Positions 33,261-43,109 of a stretch of 64,000 bases of DNA are shown here, piece by piece. The position numbers were made by a program, and so were the translations under genes. Location: contig JAPFBL010000239.1 of NCBI GenBank assembly GCA_026182355.1, positions 248,001 to 312,000 of the forward strand, written 5' to 3'. The notes beneath the pieces were generated by a model, which saw nothing but the letters and a program-made list of their open reading frames with translations, made no database searches and was not told the origin of the DNA. This DNA is from Hermatobates lingyangjiaoensis. Its lineage: Eukaryota; Arthropoda; Insecta; Hemiptera; Hermatobatidae. Each line of letters starts with the position of its first letter. Position 1 is the stretch's first letter.

Positions 33261-33846
33261 TACGACAGGATGTATTCATATCAGTCCGTGAATATTATAG
33301 ATATTGTACTACAGTCGAAATTGTTTCTAAGGATAAAGAGTGTCTATTGTTAGAATATTCTCACCAAAATCAGAAATACTGACTGCCTATCTTACGCACC
33401 CTGACCATAAATATGGTAGACTAGCTGATCTAGCCAGCGTTGACCGGGAAACAATTTACTTCCAACTCTAATAATAAATTACATACAATTATATAAATTA
33501 CTAAAACAATTTAAATTTTCTATACTTCCGTTACACTTTAAGTTTTTTTTCAGATAAAGGAAATTAAAACATAATGTAAATTATAGATAACTTACAAAAA
33601 AGACTGATTATAAATTGGACACATTTCTTTTTTTTTCAAAATTAAAACAAAAATATTGGAAAGTAGATTATAATCAAAATCAAAATTACAGGATTAACTT
33701 TCTCGAGGAAATTTAAATAAGTTTATGTTATAAAATATCGTTTAACTTCTTTCAACAAAGGAAAGGGAAACATGTTAGGGGGAGCTTTACTCCTAGGAGT
33801 ACCATTTTAGAAACATAGGACCCTGATCAAGATGAAAATACCGTAG
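33261..33846. other. AT-rich sequence, nothing recognised
   Basis: No gene recognised. Confidence 0.4.
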
Positions 33847-34566
33847 TTCAGAGGTTCCCGAAGTGGATTCCCCGGAAGCCAGGGGTTCCTTTTAACAGAC
33901 TGTCTGGGGTACCGAGAAAAACACTTAGAAAAAACATTTTTCTAAATTTTCTTTTTTTTAGTGGGTACCGATTTATTCCGTGTTTTCTGTTAATCATGAA
34001 ACCGAAAAATGTGTATATCAACTTATGCACATAAGTAGAAGTGGTCAACATTTTATTCATATTTAGGATGAATCACTAGTGATTTTTTGGAGCTATCTGA
34101 TAGCCGAATTTCTTTGTATTGCAAAAATAGCACTTCACACATTAGTGTCACTTCCCACTATGTACTTATGTCCGAAAAATGTGAAAAACCGGACTTTCCT
34201 TTTATAGTGTCGTAATAAATACATACCGAAATAGACTTAATTCTGGGGCTCACTTGAGAATGAAACTCTCAACTATAAAGCAAAAAATTATTACAAAGAA
34301 ACTTAGTATTAAAATTGCTAGTAATTCTGGTTTATGTTACGTACTTGTACAAAATATTAAAATTAAAATCTTTTAGTTTAATTTTTATTCGAAAAATACA
34401 CATTGCAGTAATATTATTGTTGAATTGTTTTTAAACATACATACTATTTATAAAGTTATATGAAAATATTTATATTATGATTGTATAACATTAGAATCTG
34501 GGGTTCCCGGGAAAGTTATTGAAGCAAAAAGGGTTAAGCGTCGAAAAAAGTTTGAAAAACTGTGCC
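33847..34566 (+). mobile_element. hAT element relic, related to 19421
   Basis: It starts CAGAGGTTCCCGAAGTGGA and ends AAAGTTTGAAAAACTGTG, imperfect inverted ends. The internal frame at about 34090-34310 gives a decayed FLCIAKIALHTLVSLPTMYL / CENETLNYKAK-like hAT C-terminal block with frameshifts. Confidence 0.65.
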
Positions 34567-35214
34567 GTAGTTAGTTCCTCTGAAAAATGTTATATTAGAT
34601 CTATATGTTTCTTTGTATCTAAATGTCTCTAGTTTTATTTCTGTAGCGGACAGACAGACAAACTCTGTATTTTACACTGATAGACTGATATTGTGGGCTC
34701 TTTCACGCCTAGACGTTTCTTACCAGCCACTAGTTTAAGCTTGCGCGTGATATTCAACCTGAGTGAGGTAAAGTGCAGCAGACATCTGGTGAAGAATTTA
34801 CTCGACTCGTTTGTATTTGAAGTGCAGGCAGAGAGACCAATGCTGGCTCTTAAGCTAGGTCATTGACCTCATCACCCTACTGACTTCATTAGGTCATTAC
34901 TACGACAGCTCTTAAGCTTCAAAATTGACTTCTCATGTCACATCATCCATGATTCTGCCATGGAGGGTAGAACAATATAATTAAAGACTCTGCTCAGCGC
35001 TAGTGTCTTTTTAGATGTAATAAATGTAATGATATTAACATTGAAATGAGATGAAAAGAAGAAACAAAGAGAAAAAAAATAAAAGTATATATTAAATGAT
35101 GTTATCATTTAATCAAATGTTGATAAAATAAAATTTCATAATATTTATAAAATTTTAATCAAATTTTGATAAAACTTTATCAAAAAGGAGAAAGTTTTAA
35201 TTTGTACAATATAT
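34567..35214. other. Unassigned sequence
   Basis: No gene recognised. The right part is AT-rich with short duplicated TTTTGATAAAA-like strings. Confidence 0.35.
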
Positions 35215-35910
35215 ATCTGCATAAGATTTCACAATAAACACGTGAAATAGCAATTAATCTTCAGAACACAATAAGAAATGGAAAAAAGACTAAGATCTTT
35301 CAACGGTAACAAGCGGTCTTCGTCAGAGTCAAATCCTAATGAAAGCAATGATGTACGAGTAGAAACATCTGGAAAATCATTAAAGACACGTATCAAACAA
35401 CACCAATACAACGTAAGCAGATAGTAAAAAAGTAGCGCCTTACTCTTGCATATAAATAATGAAAATCACCATATTGATTGGACCGGAGCTATATTTTTCA
35501 TTATTAGTTAGGAAAAATCGGTGTTATTAAGAAATATTATCGAAATCCTCTCTGATTAAATTTAATAGATTTTAAATTTAATATTTTAAACATTAGTAAC
35601 GGTTTGTTCAAACTTGATTCAATCTTGACGAGGGCAATAGTCTCATCTAAGAGGGTTGACAGCTAGCGGATAGTTTTTTACTATTTTCTTCCTGTACTCC
35701 TTTGTTTACTCTAATATCCCTCCCTGAACTATTGTTCTTTTTTGCACTGTATATCCTTTTAAAATACCTCTCTTTCCCTTCTACTCCTCTCAACTCCTTA
35801 CCAGATGTTTCTACATCTTTGGTCAGTTGAGATTTAACTCTGGAAAAACCGCTTGTTGAAAGATGTTAAGTGTTTTTTTTTCTCATTTCTTATTATGGTT
35901 TGCACATTGT
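35215..35910 (+). pseudogene. 5'-truncated Penelope-like element with inverted tail at its 5' side
   Basis: A minus-strand family C tail (35215-35345, hammerhead-like motif 35288-35330) abuts a plus-strand body. The body starts SLKTRIKQHQYNVSR at about 35368 and continues LHINNENHHIDWTGA, the GIY-YIG C-terminal half. It then runs to the plus-strand tail, ending near 35910 with a partly deleted core. An inverted terminal segment before a truncated body is the layout known for PLE insertions. Confidence 0.75.
35288..35330 (-). ncRNA. Hammerhead-ribozyme-like motif, family C
   Basis: On the minus strand: GACU, CUGACGA, extra A, GACCG paired imperfectly with CCGUU (one mismatch), GAAA, GAUC, UU, AGUC (35291-35288). 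Confidence 0.6.
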
Positions 35911-36357
35911 ATGTGTGTGCGTATGAGAGAGAAGGAGACGAATATGTATGCTATAAAGGTAAAAGAAAGAGAGCGAATGTGAGTGAGAAGCAAGATAATG
36001 AGAATTTGAGAGAAGGATAGAAATGAAGGGGAGGATGGGAGGGAAGTGGACTGCAAGGCCCTTAGACACATGTGGAGAACGATAAAGAGAAAATTAAGAC
36101 TGTCAAAGAAGACATGGCAAGCGTCCAGAGGCTGAAATGTCTAACTGCTCGCAGAGAAATTTAAGACGGCTAAATCACTTTTAGTGAATAAAAACGTGAA
36201 ACAACCCTGCCCAGTCAAACCAGGAGCCAAATTAAGCAGTAATTCTCAATTGAATAACATTCTTCTTCAAAAAGAGCCTATTGTTTACTTTAACAAAACC
36301 GATTGATTCCAGGATTTCTCAAGGGGCACCTTATTTCGATTGAACTGTGATCTTGCA
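35911..36357. other. GA-rich then unassigned sequence
   Basis: Purine-rich DNA at 35930-36060. No gene recognised. Confidence 0.35.
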
Positions 36358-36790
36358 CCAGTGACGTAGCAAGGGATGGCAGGGGGGGGGGGGTCCACCC
36401 CGGAGGCACGTGCCAGAGGGGGTATTTTGAGGGGGTAAAACAAGAAAAAAATTAAAACAATAAGTAGTTAACAAAAAATCTGTAATTTTATATCAAAATG
36501 AGTTTTGTATGTTTTTTTTTGGTGTAATACTCTTTTCAAAAGAGTTTTCAAATGTAATTTTTGCACATTAAAACTAAATTTATTTTAAATGTTTAAAAAT
36601 TAGTTTTCTAATGGGGGCTGGAAAATCTATTATATTTATTTGCGTAGCCAGTTAATTTTTTTTATGATTTCAATTTTACGTTTTTCTTTTCAAAATTCTT
36701 TTTTTTTATGACTACTATCTATATGTAAAAGAGTAATTTAATAAGATGTACGTCTGAAACCAATGAGAGTAGTCTACAAATTAGATCCTT
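36358..36790. mobile_element. DNA-element family with CAGTGACGTAGC end
   Basis: It starts CAGTGACGTAGCAAGGGATG followed by a poly-G run. The interior is inverse to the 27843 copy. The right terminus is not seen (truncated). Confidence 0.6.
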
Positions 36791-37639
36791 GATATCACCC
36801 ACTAAGAGATTTTTAGGCTGGAGATTGAAAATATGCATGTGTATATCGAAGAGGTCACCAAGATGTCGTTGTCTACTCTAATCAACTTGAGTGAGCTGCT
36901 GATGTAGAATCAATGGGGGCAATGTATCTCACTCATAACTAAAGTGGGTACCAAATAAGAAAGGAATCACATTTCTGGACCACAGAAAAACACTAAAGCT
37001 GACTGTCTAACATTGATGGAACAAAACAAACAATCTAACTATATACTTCTATTTTTCGACACGCCACTCATAAACAAAGAAGAGCATCATCATAAAACTT
37101 ATATTTTGCTACCTCTTACTGATTTCCTCTTCCAGTATCATTCATTCTTGTGTGAGTTCCATCTCATCAGCAATTCGTGATCCCCTCTGGTCTAATTTTT
37201 ATAGGGAGTTCTTTCAGCAGGTTTTTTTTTATACCCTCAATATTATTAGAACCTGTATAAAAATTATGAAAAACATTACTCATTTTAGCTTGTTTTTTTT
37301 TCCAAACAACTAACAAATATTTGGCTCATATCATTCTCCAAATAAGAATTAACCATGTTTTTAATCGACATAAGGATCTAAGTATATGATTACTGAACTC
37401 TACTAACAATTTTTTAGAACAGCTAATTTTTAGTGACACGCATCTTCGAACGTACGTTGACACGTACAGTAGCTATGTTCAAAAAACTGTTGAAGGTTTG
37501 AAACAGAGTATCTGACAGCTATACCAAAGTGAAAGATTGTCCAATGACTTTGCCAACAATTTTTTCATGCATATAGTATATTTGTGAGGCATTGTTCTGA
37601 TCTTTAAATAATATTAAGTCAAACAAAAGGAATCAGTTA
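36791..37639. other. Unassigned sequence
   Basis: No gene recognised. Confidence 0.35.
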
Positions 37640-37850
37640 ATAGATGAAGTCAGAGGCGTTTGCTTGGCCTTGAAATGTACCAAGTATAAACCCAAAATAG
37701 AAAATTTTGGTACGTACGGAATTACGTACATGACGTAATTCCGACGAGCAGGAGCCTGGAGCCGAGCATGAGGTCCAATCAGAGCAGCAGCCTTAACCCT
37801 GCGCTCTGATTGGTTCGAATTAGTCAACCTGATTGGCATTTAAGCTCTTA
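37640..37850. promoter_or_regulatory. CCAAT/CRE-rich promoter-like patch
   Basis: Within about 110 bp there is a CRE-like TGACGTAA (about 37732), a direct CCAAT box (GTCCAATCAGAG, about 37772), and two inverted CCAAT boxes (CTGATTGGTTC, about 37806; CTGATTGGCAT, about 37829). The patch is GC-richer than its surroundings and lies just upstream of the family G-like repeat at 37855-38060. Promoter function is inferred from the motif cluster only. It could be the internal promoter of a retroelement. Confidence 0.4.
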
Positions 37851-38043
37851 ACTACAAGGCATGCTCTACCTGAAGACCAACGTTTCTATGGTCGAAAGCT
37901 CGAAAAATATTGACGATGTCTCTAGGACAGATGCTATGGCAACTGCAGCCAGAAGAAAGAAAAATCGCCCGAAGGATCAAGGCCACCAGCGTAAAGTTAG
38001 TGAGTGCAGAAGCTGCTGCAAATTTTAACAATATAATTATTTA

Positions 38044-38083
<40 letters not shown>

Positions 38084-38090
38084 TGATTTT
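37851..38090 (+). mobile_element. Family G-like repeat ending in (TA)n
   Basis: CTGAAGACCAACG...GGTCGAAAGC resembles a hammerhead-like core, but stem I does not pair. The element continues to GAGTGCAGAAGCTGCTGC and a (TA)n tract at 38042-38080. The GCAGAAGCTGCTGC string is shared with 28340-28540. Confidence 0.45.
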
Positions 38091-38785
38091 CTATATTGAA
38101 TGTCAATGAAATATGTAAAACAAGTCTCTAAATGAAATAATTGGTTACATAATTCTGGTTTTTACATTTTAACTGGCATTAAAAATTATAAGTATTCCTA
38201 TTTTTTTTTTTTTTTAGTCTTTAGTTTTGTGGTGTGTGACACCAGCACGAAAATTATTTTTTCAACTTTCCATACTTTTGACACGGCAAACTCAAAAGTT
38301 TCACCATCACTGGTGTAGAAACATGGCTTCAAAGGAAAGTTGGTATAGCATTTATTTAAAAATGCAATGCTCGAAATGACAAAACAGAATTAACAGTTTA
38401 AAAAAAATATTGTGATGATCATAATGGTTGTTTTAAACTTATTTGAAATATAAAAAGGCAAGAATATCATTGATTGAATGTGTCTTTTTTAATATCACTA
38501 GACAGTTAAATGACTTTCAAGGACACATGATTCACCGAGTTTCCGCAAATATTTCAAAAGGTGACTAATAACGAGCATTCAAACAGAAATTACCCCCCTT
38601 CTTGTTGTATAATACAAAAAAACGCTAACAACTTACAGAATGATAGTATATTATACAGATGATAGTAGACCAAAGACTTGATCATGAGATGCGCCACATT
38701 GTACTCACCGTTAGAAATACTCAAGATTGCTGCAGTTCGTAAAATTGCTTGCGAGTTTACAATATTTAATGCGCAGTTTCTTTCC
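38091..38785. other. Unassigned sequence
   Basis: No gene recognised. Confidence 0.35.
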
Positions 38786-39386
38786 AAACAATGGAGTGTG
38801 TCCGGGGGGCAGGTCCACGCCGGGCGTCAAATGCCGAGGGCGGCATTTTGAGGGTAAAAATAGAAAAAAAATTAAAATAATAAAAAGCTACAAAAAATTT
38901 GAAATTTAATACTTAAATGAGTTTTTAAGGTTGTCATTGTTTTTATATTTCATTTGTATAATACTGTTTTTAAACGGATTTTCAACTATAATATTTTCAA
39001 ATTAAAACTAAATTTATTTTATTTTTTTCAAAACTAGGTTTTTAATGGAATTGAAAATTTATTATATTTCTTTGTGTAGCCGGATAAATTAATTTAACAA
39101 TTTTTTTTTTTATGATTTGAATTATACATTTTTGTTTTGAAAAATCTTTGGTTTCCTTTGAAGATGACTGTATATGTATACGAGTGCTGTAATAAGATGT
39201 ACGTCTGGGACCAATGACAGCAGTCTAAAATTAAATCATTGATTGTGATTCCATGAAAATAAATATATTCAAGATATTCTTAAGTTTTCAATGTTAATAG
39301 ATTATAAACAGTCAGCAGGTTGCGGGGGGGGGGGGGGCAAATTTACGACCGCCCCGGACGGCAAAAATAGTTGCTACGCCATTGTT
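38786..39386. mobile_element. DNA-element family with CGTAGC-like ends, near complete
   Basis: The left end AACAATGGAGTGTGTCCGG and right end GTTGCTACGCCATTGTT form imperfect inverted termini. The interior contains a G run near each end and matches the other three copies. It is the most complete copy, about 600 bp and non-coding. Confidence 0.65.
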
Positions 39387-39589
39387 TCCAAGTAAATATT
39401 CTACAATCTACAGAAAGGAAGCTATATCAGAGACCTGTTAAGAAACCAATAAACCCTATATCACCATAATACACGAAACAAATCAAATACCAATATAATC
39501 CTACTTGCAACAATATCTAATCTTATACACTCGGAAATCAATGAATTAAAGTTAATTACGTATGCAAGCTGGTATACTGTGATGTTTAT

Positions 39590-39705
39590 TTATATTAGGG
39601 TTATTTCAAGAATTACGTCTCCACGTAAAAAAAGTTTAATATGAAACTAACAATGCGTTTCGAACACTTAAGTGTTCTTCTTCAGGTTATCTTCTCTGTA
39701 GAGAG
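39590..39705 (-). mobile_element. Family D PLE-like tail
   Basis: The minus strand runs from AACCTGAAGAAGAACAC through GTTAGTTTCATATTAAAC to GTGGAGACGTAATTCTTG. It carries the cleanest family D hammerhead-like motif. Confidence 0.65.
39648..39689 (-). ncRNA. Hammerhead-ribozyme-like motif, family D, best copy
   Basis: On the minus strand: UAAC arm (39689-39686), CUGAAGA (39685-39679), extra A, and a six-pair stem II GAACAC/GUGUUC with a UUAA loop. It continues with GAAA (39661-39658), CGCA, UU, then GUUA (39651-39648), which pairs fully with UAAC. Every core position is intact. Confidence 0.7.
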
Positions 39706-40555
39706 TCGATTACGGGAATGAGTTTGATATCAAGTTAGACATAAACTCCTAACTTTCCGACTCGAAAGCTCCGGGATTTGCTTAAGGTCTAGAAGCCATC
39801 TCATGGTCCTTTAGTCAGAATGAAAAGAACAAAAAGGCAGGTTATGCTACAATGACTAAGAATATGTGTTTTAGGTCTGAAGGAAGAGTTCAAGAGGAGC
39901 ACAATGTTTGCGGAAGGACAGAATGTAAAACTGTAATCAAGAAATATGTTTGATGCGACAGTGCTGGTACTCCATGAGTACTGCCAAATAGAACGGGGCA
40001 TGATCGATAAGGGACAATTGACAAGATAACACTAAACGAAAACTCTCAAGTGACTCTTGTCCTACAACATGTAGCAGACTTGATAAGGGTCCTACGACAC
40101 ACTTCATCCTACTTCCTGTGTTATCTTTGTCTGCAGCTGCAATCACTCGATTATATCCTACACTTTAATATCAAAATCAATTGTCCATTAATTTAGTCAA
40201 GCATATGCAGTACATATGACTCAATTACATAATTAACAACCCTCTAAGGCATCAAGTTCTACTTAAAATGAAAACTTAACTTCGCAACAAAAACACCCCT
40301 TTGTTTTGAGACGTGCAATTAACTGTTACGAGTTATTTTTAACTCTAATGTCGGATAGTTAGAACCAAGTCGGTTTTTGTTTTAAGATGCTGTTCTCTAT
40401 GCCAAGATGTTCTCATACCTGTGACAATATCACTGCAGTTCTGAACACACTATTTCTAGACATGCATTCAGGATAGTTAAGTATAGTCAAACATCACTTG
40501 TCTTTCCTTGACTCACACTCATAAACTCCTTCTGAACAATAAATAAATTTCACTT
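39706..40555. other. Unassigned sequence
   Basis: No gene recognised. The frames at 39801-40146 have no recognisable product. Confidence 0.35.
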
Positions 40556-40694
40556 GATATAGAAATATATAAAAAGATTTCACATAAACACGTGCAATAA
40601 CAAACAATGATCAAACCACAATATGAAATGGGAAAACAAGACTAAGATCTTAGTTTTGTTTTCCCATTTCATACTGTGGTTTGATCATTGATAT

Positions 40695-40749
<55 letters not shown>

Positions 40750-40750
40750 G
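40556..40750. mobile_element. Family C terminus pair and (TA)n
   Basis: A minus-strand terminus (ATAAACACGTGCAATAACAA to CAAGACTAAGATCTT) is immediately followed by its plus-strand inverse (TTAGTTTTGTTTTCCCATT...TGGTTTGATCATTG). Then comes a (TA)n tract at about 40690-40746. The hammerhead half is missing from both. Confidence 0.65.
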
Positions 40751-41125
40751 AAAATGACACCAAATTTAGCTGATACCTGTTTCATAACAAGTTTCTCAAT
40801 TTTTCTAAATAACACTCTCGTTATTTCGTCTACACAATAAAGTACATCTCCTATGGTCGACATGTTTCGAATGATCAACATTCATCATCAGGACGTGAAT
40901 AAGATCTAAGGTGAATTATCTAGTTTATTATATATACATGGAGAAGGTAGAAGGGGTTGTTTTCCATTAAGTTTAAGAAAAGGTAGGTGTTAATCCTGTG
41001 GTGTGAGTGGCCTCTCGGCCTGAGTCATAACTTTATTATGTAGACGAAATAACAAGAGTGTTATTTAGAAAAATTGAGAAACTTGTTAAGAAACATGTAT
41101 CAGCTAAATTTGGTACATTTTCAAT
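40747..41125. mobile_element. Family H inverted pair
   Basis: The left arm (40747-40845: ATTTAGCTGATACCTGTTTC to CGTCTACACAATAAAG) is mirrored by 41030-41120. The left arm ends with a minus-strand hammerhead-like motif (40856-40894). The interior is non-coding. Confidence 0.65.
40856..40894 (-). ncRNA. Hammerhead-ribozyme-like motif, family H
   Basis: On the minus strand: GUC arm (40894-40892), CUGAUGA (40891-40885), extra U, five-pair stem II GAAUG/CAUUC with a UUGAU loop, GAAA (40868-40865). Then CAUG, UC and GAC (40858-40856), which pairs with GUC. The cleavage triplet is GUC, and A15.1-U plus C-G give a two-pair stem III. Confidence 0.7.
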
Positions 41126-41290
41126 AATGTGTGTGTCAAGGAACTATTTATATATTTGAAACGGTCAAACAGGACTTCAGGACTTGACTCTGTTTTTGAC
41201 TCTGACGAAGACGGCTTGTTACAGTTGAAAGATCTTAGTATTGTTTTCCCATTTCTTATTGTGGTTTGATCATTCATATATATATATACG
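41126..41290 (+). mobile_element. Family C tail
   Basis: From TTTTTGACTCTGACGAAGAC through GTTACAGTTGAAAGATCTTA to TGGTTTGATCATTC. The motif is at about 41198-41240, with one stem II change. Confidence 0.65.
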
Positions 41291-41475
41291 GTCTCCAACC
41301 GTCTCTGAACCAGTGCGCTTGGTTTCCCTCTTTTATCCCTCCTGAAGACGGTTCAAACAGAAAATTAGAGACTGTAAGTGTGTTCTTTTAATTTCTCTAT
41401 GTTTCTTTGTCTATATTGAACTATATTTGTCCGTTTTGGGTCACATTTCCAACGAAAAAGTATATATATATACAT
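41281..41475 (+). mobile_element. Family A variant tail
   Basis: GTCTCCAACCGTCTCTGAAC through the motif at 41338-41373 (CUGAAGA, hairpin GGUU...AAC, AGAAAAUUAGAG) to TATATTGAACTATATTTGTC, in a TA-rich setting. It matches the pair at 42410-42725. Stem II has lost one closing C. Confidence 0.6.
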
Positions 41476-41499
41476 ATATTGATAAAAGTATCGACCGTG

Positions 41500-41685
41500 G
41501 AATAGAAACAAACAAACCGGTAAACTTTAGTTTTGTATATATATATATATATATTAAAAAGTAACAGTCCTTTAGGATAACTTATCATAGGATTAAGAGA
41601 AAAGAACCAGTAGAAACAACAAAACCCACTTCAATGTATCGATCTCACGTCAAATTGAGAAGAAGAACTGTTCTTCTGGTTTATA
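41500..41685 (-). mobile_element. Decayed family B tail with (TA)n
   Basis: A (TA)n tract at about 41537-41555 and a minus-strand GATCGATACATTGAAGTGGG string. The core has decayed to UUUGACGUG. Confidence 0.4.
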
Positions 41686-41689
41686 TATT

Positions 41690-41870
41690 TTTAAAAATAT
41701 AATCATAATTTGCAGAAACTTGCTTCTTTTTAAGTTTCTCTGTCTTCCCGAACAATGTCTTCGTTATTCCAATTAAACTAGATAATATACTTCCTAATGT
41801 CAACATGTTTCAACGTTTTCCTAGAGCCATCTTCGGAAGGAGAATGATTCTATATGGTTTTCTTTTTGTA
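41690..41870 (-). mobile_element. Family H-like tail
   Basis: On the minus strand CGAAGATGGCTCTAGGAAAA, CGTTGAAACATGTTGACATT and TTTGGAATAACGAAGACATT parallel family H. The core is CCGAAGA with an A-to-U-tolerant GAAA. Stem I is only partly paired. Confidence 0.45.
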
Positions 41871-42409
41871 TGGACAAAGTAAAATCAATTAGAAGGATTT
41901 GTTTGTTCATAGCTGGGGGTTGATTGACCTAATGGGTCGCTGTCACTACCAGGCCAGTCTCTGCGTGGTCTTGTGTTGATCCAAATAACTTCAAAGTTAT
42001 ACCATACCGTTAGTCTGTTTTGATAGTCAACTGCCAGTTCATAGAGTTTTTTTTTTAACAATCGTGTTTACGAAGCAAATTTATTTAAATATAACATATT
42101 TGCATTTTATTTTACCTTCCAAACATCCAACAGTTAATAGTATGACGATGAGCCATACATTGCAAGTTAAGTTACTGAAGAAACTTATCTCTCTGAGCGG
42201 AGCCAGATACAACTAGTCTACTGTAAAGAACAAACTAAGGGCAGTATAATAAAAAAATGTCTATAGTTAGAGCCTGAACCAGGGTTCAGAACGTGCTCAA
42301 AGAAAGCAAAGTAGATTCCTCAGAGGCTTTTAAAGTAAGTTTGTTGATATCATCGGCTACACAAAGCTTGACACTCGGTAGTGTGTCTTTCTGTGTAATT
42401 ATATATATA
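41871..42409. other. Unassigned sequence
   Basis: No gene recognised. Confidence 0.35.
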
Positions 42410-42725
42410 TACACTTTTTTTCGTTGGAAATACGATCCGAAACGGACAAATATAGTTCAATATGGACAAAGAAACATAGAGAAATCAAAAGAACACACTT
42501 ACAGTCTCTAATTTCGGTTTGAACCGTCTTCAGGAGAGATAAGAGAGGGAAACCAAGCGCACTGGTTCAGAGACGGTTGGAGACCAACGTTGATCTCCAA
42601 CCGTCTCTGAACCAGTGCGCTTGGTTTCCCTCTCTCATCTCTCCTGAAGACGGTTCAAACCGAAAATTAGAGACTGTAAGTGTGTTCTTTTGATTTCTCT
42701 ATGTTTCTTTGTCTATATTGAACTA
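42410..42725. mobile_element. Family A variant inverted pair
   Basis: Arms of about 150 bp mirror each other around 42590 (CGGTTGGAGACCAACGTTGATCTCCAACCG). Both arms hold the motif and continue outward to TCTATGTTTCTTTGTCTATA and TTGAACTATA. The plus-side motif is complete (42640-42673). The minus-side copy at about 42505-42537 lacks one base after GAAA. Confidence 0.75.
42640..42673 (+). ncRNA. Hammerhead-ribozyme-like motif, family A
   Basis: UCUC (42640-42643), CUGAAGA (42644-42650), extra C, GGU/ACC stem II with UCAA loop (or GGUU/AACC), GAAA (42662-42665), AU, UA, GAGA (42670-42673) pairing with UCUC over all four positions. Confidence 0.65.
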
Positions 42726-42771
42726 TATATACATATCAATGATCAAACCACAATAAGAAATGGGAAAACAA

Positions 42772-42814
42772 GACTAAGATCTTTCGACCGTAACAAGCGG
42801 TCTTCGTCAGAGTC
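42772..42814 (-). ncRNA. Hammerhead-ribozyme-like motif, family C
   Basis: Mirror copy of the next entry: GACU, CUGACGA, extra A, GACCG/CGGUC (now fully Watson-Crick at the closing end), GAAA, GAUC, UU, AGUC (42775-42772). One base differs from the plus copy, at stem II, and it converts a G-U to G-C. Confidence 0.7.
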
Positions 42815-42847
42815 AAAAACCCAACTGAGTTTTTCAGTTGGGTTTTT

Positions 42848-42890
42848 GACTCTGACGAAGACCGCTTGTTACGGTTGAAAGATCTTAGTC
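42848..42890 (+). ncRNA. Hammerhead-ribozyme-like motif, family C, reference copy
   Basis: GACU (42848-42851), CUGACGA (42852-42858), extra A (42859), GACCG (42860-42864), seven-base loop, CGGUU (42872-42876), GAAA (42877-42880). Then GAUC, UU, AGUC (42887-42890), which pairs with GACU over four positions. Predicted self-cleavage would fall between 42886 and 42887. All conserved hammerhead core bases are present. Confidence 0.75.
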
Positions 42891-42999
42891 TTGTTTTCCC
42901 ATTTCTTATTGTGGTTTGATCATTGATTGTTATTTCACGTGTTTATGTGAAATCTTTATATACATACATATATATAAACTTTAACACATAGGAAACAAC

Positions 43000-43080
43000 A
43001 CAGAAAGACACTACAGAACTTACTTCTATATTTCGACATCAGTCGTCATCAAGAAGAAGTGCGAAATACTTGCGTTGAGA
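43000..43080 (-). mobile_element. Family B tail
   Basis: The minus strand carries the motif at 43023-43056 followed by GTAAGTTCTGTAGTGTC and the TTTCTGTGTTGTTTCC string. Confidence 0.6.
43023..43056 (-). ncRNA. Hammerhead-ribozyme-like motif, family B
   Basis: On the minus strand: CUUC (43056-43053), UUGAUGA (first core C changed to U), extra C, GAC/GUC stem II with UGAU loop, GAAA, UA, UA, then GAAG (43026-43023), fully paired with CUUC. Confidence 0.6.
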
Positions 43081-43109
43081 AGCGAACTGCTACTCAACTA
43101 TATATATAA

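Larger units (their letters stand above)
42726..42965. mobile_element. Family C inverted pair, two complete hammerhead-like motifs
   Basis: The minus-strand tail (42735-42830) and plus-strand tail (42835-42965) meet at CAACTGAGTTTTTCAGTTGG. The plus tail runs to TCATTGATTGTTATTTCACG and TGTTTATGTGAAATC, the full family C terminus. Only terminal sequence is present, with no protein. This is a minimal head-to-head PLE terminal unit. Confidence 0.8.

Noticed and set aside
37878..37920. Hammerhead-like core in family G (CUGAAGA...GGUC GAAA)
   Set aside because: Stem II pairing takes in part of the core and stem I does not pair beyond one position.
42293..42511. Open frames through family A and C tails as proteins (also 42690-42878, 50810-51177, 62356-62695)
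   Set aside because: They read through terminal non-coding repeat sequence and inverted arms. The apparent similarity between them is DNA repeat identity.
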